Positions 1 to 7,046 of a stretch of DNA of 16,522 nt are shown here, piece by piece. The DNA is from JADKIH01 sp031367345. GTDB lineage: Bacteria > Bacteroidota > Bacteroidia > AKYH767-A > 2013-40CM-41-45. The stretch is from the NCBI GenBank assembly GCA_031367345.1, contig JANLPR010000093.1, forward strand, positions 1-16,522, read 5' to 3'. Position numbers and translations under genes: made by a program. The notes under the pieces were generated by a model, which worked only from the letters and a program-made list of their open reading frames with translations, was not told the DNA's origin and ran no database searches. The number at the start of each line of letters is the position of its first letter. Position 1 is the first letter of the stretch.

Positions 1-8
1 TCTCTTTA

Positions 9-36
9 GTGAGTGGTGAGTGGTAATTGGTGAGCC
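9..36. repeat. Degenerate heptamer repeat, left edge
   Basis: Four consecutive 7-base words lie in register: GTGAGTG (9-15), GTGAGTG (16-22), GTAATTG (23-29) and GTGAGCC (30-36). The same words occur as reverse complement inside the 67-69 bp tandem repeat at the right end of the window (CACTCAC, CACTCAC, TAATTAC). This is therefore one member of a dispersed family in inverted orientation at the two edges. No coding function is visible. Bases 37-120, between this block and the next, show nothing recognisable. Confidence 0.8.
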
Positions 37-120
37 CCCCCGCAAAGGGAATGTTCAGTGAGGCGAAAGCACTTTTTAAATGATCAACATTTAATTCCGA
101 ACGGCATTCCGCTTTACTAT

Positions 121-199
121 GTGAGTCGTAATTTGAGAATCGTAATTCGTAAGCAGCCTCTGAATGACCCTTGACCTTTGACCTTCTTATTTCTTACTT
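121..199. repeat. Degenerate heptamer repeats, two blocks
   Basis: Block one (121-155) splits cleanly into GTGAGTC, GTAATTT, GAGAATC, GTAATTC and GTAAGCA. Block two (165-199) splits into TGACCCT, TGACCTT, TGACCTT, CTTATTT and CTTACTT. Block two is the reverse complement of the vocabulary downstream of lpdA (GAAGTAA units followed by GGTCAGA and GGTCAAT). The strict 7-base register in sequence that is not perfectly repetitive suggests old, diverged tandem heptamers. What maintains or spreads them is unknown. Confidence 0.7.
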
Positions 200-235
200 C
201 CTGTAAAGCTAACAATTTCTAGAATATGGCAAACA

Positions 236-521
236 AATTGTCGTTACGTTGTAACGAGAATTAACCAAAAAATACGGTAGAAATTTTGAAGAGAAAAATT
301 TACGCAGAATGCATCCCTTTACTAATCAATTTACAGATAACTCAATTGTCGCTGCACTGTCACGACAATTGGTAAATTGCCGCCTTTTTCATACAAGGTA
401 CAAATAGGATTTTAAACTCGACAATACTTGAAGCTCTTGCATTTAAAGAGTTTGAAAATTAAACGGTGAACTCCACAACATTTAAAATCCCTTCAGGAAA
501 ATATTCTGAGGGGATTTTTTT
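236..521 (+). ncRNA. Candidate structured small RNA (unidentified)
   Basis: This segment has no credible coding frame but three substantial inverted repeats and a terminal rho-independent terminator. Hairpin A pairs 236-247 with 251-262 (12 bp, one mismatch, 3-nt loop; core TCGTTAC/GTAACGA). Hairpin B is nested: CAATTTAC (327-334) pairs with GTAAATTG (372-379), and inside it CAATTGTCG (343-351) pairs with CGACAATTG (363-371). Hairpin C pairs 409-419 with 448-459, with one bulged G. The terminator at 484-521 has no gene upstream in the window, so something transcribed rightward seems to end there. I do not recognise a known RNA family: the visible features fit no tRNA, SRP RNA, RNase P or tmRNA that I know. 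No convincing TAnnTTTG promoter was found, so the 5' end is a guess. It could instead be a decayed gene or the structured leader or tail of a gene outside the window. Confidence 0.3.
484..521 (+). terminator. Rho-independent terminator, orphan
   Basis: A 13-bp stem with a single G-U wobble pairs 484-496 (AAAATCCCTTCAG) with 506-518 (CTGAGGGGATTTT) around a 9-nt loop. The plus strand runs into seven T residues (515-521). The orientation is rightward. No protein gene lies upstream within the window, which is the main reason to suspect a short transcript in 200-480. Confidence 0.8.
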
Positions 522-731
522 GTCTTCGATTTTCCGTAAACATAAAATGATTTCAAGAAAAATATTTGCCATAACAATAGAGCAATATCTTGACTTGAAT
601 AGCCTATTGATCTCATTCAGGTTTGTCGAAATTTTTCATCCGCAAGTAAACGTCACTACAGCACATAATTTTTATGCCTCTTAAAAATTAAACTTCTCCA
701 TCATCAACCAAAAACATTTAGCCATTCCGCC

Positions 732-761
732 AAAAAAAAACCGCCCCTAATTCGGAGCGGC
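732..761 (-). terminator. Rho-independent terminator of the 790-3447 gene
   Basis: Read on the minus strand, GCCGCTCC (761-754) pairs with GGGGCGGT (747-740) with two G-U wobbles around a 6-nt loop. A run of T follows (the A run 732-740 on the plus strand). It starts 28 bases past the stop codon of the large T9SS protein gene and is well placed to end its transcript. Confidence 0.8.
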
Positions 762-789
762 TTTTATACCTAGTCAATTGTTCAATTAT

Positions 790-3447
790 TTATTCTTTAA
801 TAAACTTATTTGTTCTCGTTGTACTTCCATTGATCACACGAATAAAATATATACCGTTAGTCAATTCTCTAACATCAAATGTTACATTACTTGAAGCTAC
901 ATTCTCCACTTTTTTCGCTACAACTACTCGCCCTTGAACATCTACTACCTCTACTCTATCTGCTTTCAATTTTAAATCAACTTTGATAAAATCTTTCGCC
1001 GGATTCGGTGACATCGAAAATTCTGTTCCGTCTAACTGATTAATTCCGTCGAAGATCACATTCAATGTATCGATGATCGTATCTGAATTACATAAGCCTG
1101 TTGCAATAAGTATCACAGGATACATTCCATCCATCGGATAAACGAAAGTAGGATTTGCCGATGTTGAACTATCGTTCGGACTAAAATGCCACATGTATGA
1201 AATCGCATTGCTAGATGTACTTGTAAACGTAAATGATCCTAACGTTTGTGTGTATGTAAACGAAGAATGCGTTAATTGATTAACACTGATCATTGCAGTA
1301 TCTACACTGATATCGGCCGTACAACCAAAATTAGTTACACCTGTTACTATATAATCTACCGGAACAATTGGCGCCACAGTAATTGTTGCTCCTGTTAATG
1401 CACCCGGCATCCAAGTATAAGTAACCGTAGTATTCGGAGGTAAAACACTTGCATTAGCAGTAAGCGTAATTGAATCGCCTTCACAAATTGTTGCTGCTAA
1501 TGTATTGACAGTAACATTCGGAATCTGACGATTAGAAACACGTACCGAAGCTGTATCACGACAACCAAAAGAATCATAACCTGTAACGATGTATGTTGTA
1601 CTTGCTGTAGGACTTGCATAAACAGTATCGTTAGTAGTAGAACTTAATCCCGTTGCAGGACTCCAAGAATACGATGTTGCTCCTCCTGCAACTAAAATCA
1701 CCGGCGTACTTCCTGCACAATGATTTGCATTGGGAGAAACAGTAACTACCGGAGCTAAATTCGGATTTAAATTAATCGAAATAACCGGAGTTGTAGAAGA
1801 AGAACTACCTCCACAAGTTACTACACATCTATAATATGTTCTGGCTGTTAATGTATCGGTTGTAATACTTGTTACCCCTGTAGTATCTACTGTCCACGGA
1901 CCTGTAGCTGAAGAACTAAATTCCCAGCTATAAGAAATAGTAGATCCTGAAGTCGCATTCAATAATTGAAGTTGAGTAGTAACTGCACCCCCACACAAAA
2001 CAGTGTCGGCAGCAGAAATAGTTCCTGCATTTGGAATAGACAATGCAGTGATCACAACCGTATCTGTACTTTGAGGACCACTACAACCTAAGTTAGTTGT
2101 GCCTGTAACGTAATAAGTAATTGATGAATCGACAGGAACTTTTACCGTTGCACCGGTTAAACCACCGGGCGACCATAAATAATTAACAGTTGTACCACCG
2201 CCTCCAATACCTGTTGAAGCAGCAGAAAGAGAAATAGAATCGCCTAAACAAGAGGTCACATTTGTTGGAGTGGCCGTAACTGTTGGAGTTCCTTGAACGG
2301 AAACGCGAACAGTAGCAGTATCAAAACAACCAAACGTATCGTAACCGGTAACAAGGTAAGTAGTGCTATTAGTTGGAGAAGCAAAAACAGTATCGGTTGT
2401 TGTAGATGAAAGTCCTTGCGCAGGCGCCCACGTATACGTAGCAGCACCGGATGCTATCAGCATTGGAGTAACGCCGCTATTCGTACAATATGTTGCAGAC
2501 GCAGGAGTAACATTTACTACAGGAGCAGCATTCGGATTTACTCTCACTGTAATTTCCGGAGTAAAAACAGAATCGTTAGATGCAGTACAAGTAACTTTGC
2601 AGCGGAAATAAGTTGTAGAAGTTAACGTACCCGAGTTGATGACCATCACGCTCGTTCCAAAATTAGTATATGGTCCACCAGAAACAGAAGCTGATTGCCA
2701 TTGGTAATTGATACCTGCAAATCCGGTTGTTGCTCCATTCAAAATTAAATTAGTTGAACCACTACCACCACAAATAAGCGAAGTACCGGCAGTGATGGTT
2801 CCTGCAGTAGGAGTGCCACTACAAAGAGCAGGATAAGTTTCCCAAGCAATGTCGTCGATAAAAATTCGGTAGCCTGTATTTCCACCTGACTGCGTTACAC
2901 CACGAAATAATAAATAATTAGTTGCAGTATTAAATGTAGAAGGGATTGTAAAAATATATTGATACCAACCATTGGTTGCTTGCGTATCAGGAATTGCTAA
3001 TTGGCGAGAACGTGCTATTGTGCCAATGGTAATTGCACCGGTAGTATCGGCAGTGGTATTTACCATTACATTTAATGTGTCGTAGGCTGCAGGCAACGTA
3101 TCATTTCTGAATATCCACAAACTAATATGCGAAACATTTGCACCGAGTTGTGAATTATCGAATGCCGGAGTTGCAATTGTTTGCATTGAACCAGCAGTAG
3201 ACACTCGAGAGTTATACCGTGCCATTCCTGCACCACTGTGTGGAGCACATGTAGGAAAAGTTCCGGCTGTAGATCTCGTCCAGCTATTTGTGCTAGAACC
3301 AACCGGTGCGGCCGACCAGCCCGTAGGTAAAAAAATTGCGGAATTGAATCCTTCCGATTGTATCACTTGAGAAAAAGCAGTAGAGTTACTCAATGTGAAA
3401 AATAGTACAACAGCAAATTGTATCAGTTTAGTAATTTTAGTTTTCAT
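790..3447 (-). CDS. T9SS-exported multi-domain adhesin-like protein
   Basis: This is a secreted protein of 885 residues. Residues 1-26 are a typical signal peptide (basic start, hydrophobic core, AFS before Gln27). Residues 31-205 resemble a choice-of-anchor J / cleaved-adhesin jelly-roll domain: it opens with EGFNSAIFLPTGW and ends in a FIDDIAWE strand. Residues 210-724 are Ig-like repeats of the cysteine-containing kind common in Bacteroidota surface proteins, arranged as two similar three-domain modules (about 210-468 and 472-724). Residues 725-797 look PKD-like (YMWHFSPNDSS ... NPTFVYPMDGMYPV). Residues 808-885 form a T9SS type A sorting domain (SMSPNPAKDF ... GIYFIRV ... KFIKE). The family signature indicates export by T9SS and either surface attachment or release. 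The ligand is unknown and no catalytic domain is visible. The ATG at 3447 is chosen because it directly precedes the signal peptide and follows a good promoter. The gene is monocistronic, with its own promoter and terminator. Confidence 0.9.
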   Translation of the reverse strand: MKTKITKLIQFAVVLFFTLSNSTAFSQVIQSEGFNSAIFLPTGWSAAPVGSSTNSWTRSTAGTFPTCAPHSGAGMARYNSRVSTAGSMQTIATPAFDNSQLGANVSHISLWIFRNDTLPAAYDTLNVMVNTTADTTGAITIGTIARSRQLAIPDTQATNGWYQYIFTIPSTFNTATNYLLFRGVTQSGGNTGYRIFIDDIAWETYPALCSGTPTAGTITAGTSLICGGSGSTNLILNGATTGFAGINYQWQSASVSGGPYTNFGTSVMVINSGTLTSTTYFRCKVTCTASNDSVFTPEITVRVNPNAAPVVNVTPASATYCTNSGVTPMLIASGAATYTWAPAQGLSSTTTDTVFASPTNSTTYLVTGYDTFGCFDTATVRVSVQGTPTVTATPTNVTSCLGDSISLSAASTGIGGGGTTVNYLWSPGGLTGATVKVPVDSSITYYVTGTTNLGCSGPQSTDTVVITALSIPNAGTISAADTVLCGGAVTTQLQLLNATSGSTISYSWEFSSSATGPWTVDTTGVTSITTDTLTARTYYRCVVTCGGSSSSTTPVISINLNPNLAPVVTVSPNANHCAGSTPVILVAGGATSYSWSPATGLSSTTNDTVYASPTASTTYIVTGYDSFGCRDTASVRVSNRQIPNVTVNTLAATICEGDSITLTANASVLPPNTTVTYTWMPGALTGATITVAPIVPVDYIVTGVTNFGCTADISVDTAMISVNQLTHSSFTYTQTLGSFTFTSTSSNAISYMWHFSPNDSSTSANPTFVYPMDGMYPVILIATGLCNSDTIIDTLNVIFDGINQLDGTEFSMSPNPAKDFIKVDLKLKADRVEVVDVQGRVVVAKKVENVASSNVTFDVRELTNGIYFIRVINGSTTRTNKFIKE
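1276..2820 (-). repeat. Internal duplication of an Ig-like module
   Basis: Within the large T9SS protein, residues 210-468 and 472-724 align as two copies of a block of about 255 residues. Matching landmarks are AGTITAGTSLICGG / AGTISAADTVLCGG, TTYFRCKVTC / RTYYRCVVTC, NPNAAPVVNVTP / NPNLAPVVTVSP, YTWAPAQGLSSTT / YSWSPATGLSSTT, TTYLVTGYDTFGC / TTYIVTGYDSFGC, and SCLGDSISL / ICEGDSITL. Copies are clearly diverged, so this is an older in-gene duplication rather than a recent tandem repeat. Confidence 0.85.
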
Positions 3448-3471
3448 AGTAGGTTAGATGAAATAAGGGCG

Positions 3472-3501
3472 CAAACGTAGTCTATAGATTTAAAAAATCA
3501 A
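3472..3501 (-). promoter_or_regulatory. Bacteroidota-type promoter of the 790-3447 gene
   Basis: On the minus strand a -33 TTG (3501-3499) is followed after 19 bases by TACGTTTG (3479-3472). This matches the TAnnTTTG -7 element of the primary sigma factor in Bacteroidota. Transcription would begin near 3466, leaving a leader of about 18 bases before the ATG at 3447. Confidence 0.65.
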
Positions 3502-3760
3502 TGAAGAATTAGAAATCATTTTAAAGAGTGAGAAAAATGAGGTAAAAGCAATCAATCATAAGTTAAACATTTAGCTAAACAACTAAAAGAACTCAAAATT
3601 CAAAAAAAAGCAACATTTAAGTGAATATGAAAAAGCATAATTATAGCATAGTTAAATCCTTTTTTAAAACTTCCTTAGAAATTCATAAAGTATTAGAAAA
3701 AAAGCTCTTCCTTTTCACCTTCCAAAACAAGATGAATGCACCTTCTTAAACAAGAATAAA
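3502..3760. other. Divergent intergenic region, largely featureless
   Basis: This AT-rich spacer lies between the two divergently transcribed T9SS protein genes. It should contain the promoter of the rightward gene at 3761, but no TAnnTTTG element stands out. The only structure noticed is a short palindrome TTTAGCTAAA near 3570. No RNA gene or coding frame is supported. Confidence 0.5.
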
Positions 3761-5020
3761 ATGAAAATAAAATACACATTACTCTTAATTGTATTTATTC
3801 CCTTTTTAAATTTCTCGAATGCACAAACGATCAAAATCCTTTTTGATGCGACAAAAGCACAGACAGCAGGAAATGCAGATTGGCAAGTTGATGCCGACCA
3901 ATATAATTTAGGTCCAAATTCAAGTGGAGCAATGCTTACCGGTTATGGTAACGAAGCAAATCCACAGCGTTATCCTACACCTGCACAAAGTGGAATAACT
4001 TCGACTACTGCGGAAACATTTTGGAAAGGAGCACTGTCATCGTGGGGTGTTGAATGTGCAAAATTAGGTTATCAAGTAGAAACACTTCCGTACAATGGTC
4101 AAATTACCTACGGAAGTACTACGAATACTCAAGATCTTTCCAACTACAAAATATTTGTGATCTGCGAACCGAATATTCTTTATTCACTTTCTCAAAAACA
4201 AGCAATCATCAACTTCGTAAAAAATGGTGGAGGTTTATTTTTAATATCTGATCATACTATTTCAGATCGTAATAACGACGGGAATGACTCTCCGGTGATT
4301 TTAAATGATCTAATGACCAATAACGGAATTATAAACAATCCATTTGGATTCAAATTCGACTTGGCTAATTTTTCTCAGACCACAACCAATTTTAATTCAT
4401 TACCATCTGATCCCATTTTACATGGCCCAAAAGGAAATCCGACTCAGATGCAGTTTTCTAATGGAACTTCGATGACATTAAGTACAAGTGCAAATTCTAC
4501 AGTTACCGGATTAGTATATAAAACAGGAAGCGCTCATGGAATTACCGGAGTTATGATGGCGCACGCACATTACGGAACCGGAAAAGTAATTGGATTAGGC
4601 GATAGTTCTTGTCCGGATGATGGCACCGGAGATACGAATGATGCTTTGTTCAATGGTTGGTTAACAGATGCAGCCGGTGATCACCGACGAATTATTCTGA
4701 ATGCTACAATCTGGTTAACAACGAATACAGCAAGTCCATATAAAATGAACGACGATTACACCGCAATAGAAACAAATAATCTTTCACTTTATCCAAACCC
4801 TGCAGGAAGTGATTTGTTTTTAAGAATATCAAACGGCTTTCAAACAGGAATGATAATTTCAATCTTAGATATGACCGGAAGAGAAATCAAAAAAATATCT
4901 TGTCAAGAAAATTCCGAAACTATAAAAATGGATATTGACGAATTGCAAACAGGATTCTACTTTGTGAATGTAGGCAACGGAGAAAAAACCATTACCAAAC
5001 GATTTATAAAACAAAATTAG
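3761..5020 (+). CDS. T9SS-exported GATase-like/DUF4350-like protein
   Basis: This is a secreted protein of 419 residues. Residues 1-21 are a signal peptide (MKIKYTLLLIVFIPFLNFSNA, cleavage before Gln22). Residues 24-320 form one domain with the feel of a class I glutamine amidotransferase-like Rossmann fold, as in ThuA or DUF4350 proteins. It begins KILFDATKAQTAGNADW, has a strand-loop NYKIFVICEP (128-137), a turn NGGGLFLISDH (155-165), and a conserved-looking acidic segment GDSSCPDDGTGDTND (280-294) before GDHRRIILNATIWL. Residues 340-419 are a T9SS type A sorting domain (LSLYPNPAGSD ... GFYFVNV ... RFIKQN). A catalytic triad cannot be assigned, so hydrolase activity is only a possibility; the acidic segment and His165 could be metal ligands. 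The gene is transcribed divergently from the adhesin-like gene and converges on psuG. It has no obvious functional partner nearby. The ATG at 3761 directly precedes the signal peptide. Confidence 0.85.
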   Translation: MKIKYTLLLIVFIPFLNFSNAQTIKILFDATKAQTAGNADWQVDADQYNLGPNSSGAMLTGYGNEANPQRYPTPAQSGITSTTAETFWKGALSSWGVECAKLGYQVETLPYNGQITYGSTTNTQDLSNYKIFVICEPNILYSLSQKQAIINFVKNGGGLFLISDHTISDRNNDGNDSPVILNDLMTNNGIINNPFGFKFDLANFSQTTTNFNSLPSDPILHGPKGNPTQMQFSNGTSMTLSTSANSTVTGLVYKTGSAHGITGVMMAHAHYGTGKVIGLGDSSCPDDGTGDTNDALFNGWLTDAAGDHRRIILNATIWLTTNTASPYKMNDDYTAIETNNLSLYPNPAGSDLFLRISNGFQTGMIISILDMTGREIKKISCQENSETIKMDIDELQTGFYFVNVGNGEKTITKRFIKQN

Positions 5021-5028
5021 GATGAAAT

Positions 5029-5061
5029 AAAAAAGGAGTTCACAACATGAACTCCTTTTTT
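5029..5061. terminator. Bidirectional rho-independent terminator
   Basis: A perfect 14-bp stem pairs 5029-5042 with 5048-5061 around the 5-nt loop CAACA. The core is GGAGTTCA/TGAACTCC, flanked by six A residues on the left and six T residues on the right, so both strands read as stem plus U tract. It lies between the convergent stops of the 3761-5020 gene and psuG and can serve both. Confidence 0.9.
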
Positions 5062-5072
5062 ATTAGATATAA

Positions 5073-5975
5073 TTAAAATTCACATGCTATCAATGCGCCC
5101 AATTTTGCATTGTTATATACCAACGAAATATTCGATTCTAAACTTTCGCCTGAAGTTTTATCAGCAATAAATTTTAAGATGAAAGGAGTAATTTCTTTTC
5201 CAATAATTTTTTTCTCATTTGCGTTTTGCAATGCCTCTTCTATAAGCTCTTCCATTTTTTCGAAAGGAAATTCTTTTTCTGCCGGAATTGGATTAGCAAT
5301 GAGAACAGATCCATTTAAACCCATATCCCATTTAGCTTTTAACAACGCCGCAATTTCAGTAGGCGAAGATAAATGCAAAGGTGATTTGAATCCACTTTTT
5401 CTCGAATAGAAACTTGGGAAATCAGGACTTCCGAAAGTAACAACAGGCACTCCTAATGTTTCTAAATATTCTAATGTAAGTCCAATGTCTAAAATAGATT
5501 TCACTCCTGCCGAAACCACAGCCACATTCGTCTGACTCATTTCAGTAAGATCGGCTGAAATGTCCATTGTTTTTTCTGCACCGCGATGAACACCGCCGAT
5601 ACCGCCGGTAACAAATATTTTTATCCCGGCCATCGCAGCAATTCTCATTGTAGCAGCAACAGTTGTTGCTCCCATTAATTTTTGAGACACAACATAAGGC
5701 ATATCTCGTAAACTTACTTTCCAAACATCTTTAGCAGTTCCCAATAAATTCAATTGCTCGACATTAAGACCAACATGCAATTTACCATGTAGTATTGCTA
5801 TTGTAGCTGGAATTGCTCCATTCTCTCTCACGATTCGTTCAACATTCAAGGCCGTCTCCACATTTTTCGGAAAAGGCATTCCATGAGCAATGATCGTAGA
5901 CTCCAATGCAACGATTGGTTTTTTCTCTGCAAGTGCAGACTTTACATCATCTGAAAAAATAAGCGGGTAGCTCAT
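5073..5975 (-). CDS. psuG: Pseudouridine-5'-phosphate glycosidase
   Basis: This cytoplasmic enzyme of 300 residues cleaves the C-C glycosidic bond of pseudouridine 5'-phosphate to uracil and ribose 5-phosphate. The family is clear from VALESTIIAHGMPFPKN (22-38), the GVHRGAEKTMDISADL segment (128-143) and VVSAGVKSILDIGLTLEYLE (153-172). Lys159 in the last motif corresponds to the lysine that forms the covalent adduct with ring-opened ribose in the E. coli enzyme. Glu25 and Asp142 fit the other conserved acidic positions; these matches are by eye. Length is normal for the family. The ATG overlaps the psuK stop codon (ATGA, 5975-5972), so the two are translationally coupled and psuK is read first. 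Downstream is the bidirectional terminator at 5029-5061. Confidence 0.95.
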   Translation of the reverse strand: MSYPLIFSDDVKSALAEKKPIVALESTIIAHGMPFPKNVETALNVERIVRENGAIPATIAILHGKLHVGLNVEQLNLLGTAKDVWKVSLRDMPYVVSQKLMGATTVAATMRIAAMAGIKIFVTGGIGGVHRGAEKTMDISADLTEMSQTNVAVVSAGVKSILDIGLTLEYLETLGVPVVTFGSPDFPSFYSRKSGFKSPLHLSSPTEIAALLKAKWDMGLNGSVLIANPIPAEKEFPFEKMEELIEEALQNANEKKIIGKEITPFILKFIADKTSGESLESNISLVYNNAKLGALIACEF

Positions 5976-6919
5976 CGTTGTTGTAATTTTATTTTTTCTT
6001 CCAGTAGCGCCGGTGAAAGATCATTTCTTATGGCTCCAAAAACTTCGAGCAAACATGTAGCAGCTGCTTGTCCATATATGATGCAATCATTTACACTTTT
6101 TGCATGCAACCAAGCCCAAACCCATCCTGCCAATAATGCATCGCCGGCACCATTTACATCTTTCACATGTACACGTGGTGCAGGAATAGAAGATACAGAA
6201 GTGCCATCAGAAAAAAGTGATCCATCGGCTCCTCTACTCAGCCACACATTTCTAAAACCGAGCATGTGTAGATGAGCAATTTTTTCTTCAGGAGTAACGT
6301 GCGAATCTTTTTCAAAAACAGAAAGCTCTTCGCGATTTGGTTTTACTAATAATAGTTTTCCCGGTAGTGCATCACGTAATCGTGACGCTTTTGGAACAGA
6401 TACGGTTTCAACTATGAGTGGTACATCTTTCTCATTGCAAAAATGGATCAACCATTTTAATGCATTCACAGAAAGATTGCAATCGGCAACAACTACTGAA
6501 GCATTGAGAATAATTTCGGAACGACTTTGCAGAAAATCAGTGTTGAGCATCACATCCGTTTCAGAACTAACAGCTCCAATGTGCAAATCGCCACCGGGAG
6601 TTGCAATAGATGCAAACGTACCTGTTGGTTTATCGAGCCAAGCTGTTCCCTTCATAGAAATTCCGACTTCTTCGCATTGCTCGGCCAACCATTTTCCATC
6701 CATATCATTTCCTAAAACAGTAATTAATTCAACAGGAATTTGAAGCAATGAAAGATGATGGGCTATATTTCTAACTACACCACCCGGACTACGATGCATT
6801 TGCGCAGGATTAGATGTATTGAGAACCGGTGCAGCATCACAACGAAAAGTGAGATCGACTAATGAAGCACCAACACAAACAACAGGTTTCATATTATTAG
6901 ATAAATTTTCTTTCGACAT
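5972..6919 (-). CDS. psuK: Pseudouridine kinase (PfkB family)
   Basis: This protein of 315 residues phosphorylates pseudouridine to pseudouridine 5'-phosphate, the substrate of the adjacent psuG product. The PfkB/ribokinase fold is shown by VVCVGASLVDLTF near the start, the SPGGVVRNIAHHL motif (44-56) and the anion-hole/catalytic motif DVNGAGDALLAGW (254-266, Asp260 the likely base). The SPGGVxRNIA form and linkage to psuG point to pseudouridine rather than ribose or fructose. The ATG at 6919 is chosen. The frame stays open to 7087, but that extension would cross the thrC terminator and overlap thrC, and it has a biased non-domain composition. A second ATG at 6892 (306 residues) is also possible. 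No pseudouridine transporter lies in the window. Confidence 0.9.
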   Translation of the reverse strand: MSKENLSNNMKPVVCVGASLVDLTFRCDAAPVLNTSNPAQMHRSPGGVVRNIAHHLSLLQIPVELITVLGNDMDGKWLAEQCEEVGISMKGTAWLDKPTGTFASIATPGGDLHIGAVSSETDVMLNTDFLQSRSEIILNASVVVADCNLSVNALKWLIHFCNEKDVPLIVETVSVPKASRLRDALPGKLLLVKPNREELSVFEKDSHVTPEEKIAHLHMLGFRNVWLSRGADGSLFSDGTSVSSIPAPRVHVKDVNGAGDALLAGWVWAWLHAKSVNDCIIYGQAAATCLLEVFGAIRNDLSPALLEEKIKLQQR

Positions 6920-6989
6920 TATAGTTGTTGTAGTTGAAAAGGAAAACAAAAATTCGTTTTGCTTTTCATAATGAATAAACCGACAAAAT

Positions 6990-7015
6990 AAAAAATGCCG
7001 GAAACAAGTCCGGCA
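6990..7015 (-). terminator. Rho-independent terminator of the thr cluster
   Basis: On the minus strand, TGCCGGA (7015-7009) pairs perfectly with TCCGGCA (7002-6996) around a 6-nt loop, followed by six T residues (the A run 6990-6995 on the plus strand). It lies 32 bases beyond the thrC stop and separates the threonine genes from psuK-psuG, which therefore need their own promoter in about 6920-6990. No strict TAnnTTTG element was found there. Confidence 0.85.
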
Positions 7016-7046
7016 ATTTACATCATTTTTCGGTTTTAATAGTGTT

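Noticed and set aside
327..388. Hairpin at 327-379 followed by TTTTT as a second terminator
   Set aside because: The T run begins five bases after the stem (CCGCC intervenes), which is poor for a rho-independent terminator. It is kept only as part of the structured segment.
466..684. 72-codon open frame on the plus strand
   Set aside because: It starts at GTG, runs straight through the terminator hairpin at 484-521, has low-complexity composition and no recognisable motif.
5110..5409. 99-codon frame antisense to psuG, and similar antisense frames in thrA, the M61 gene and lpdA
   Set aside because: They lie opposite strongly conserved enzymes, show no family signature, and are explained as shadows of real coding frames.
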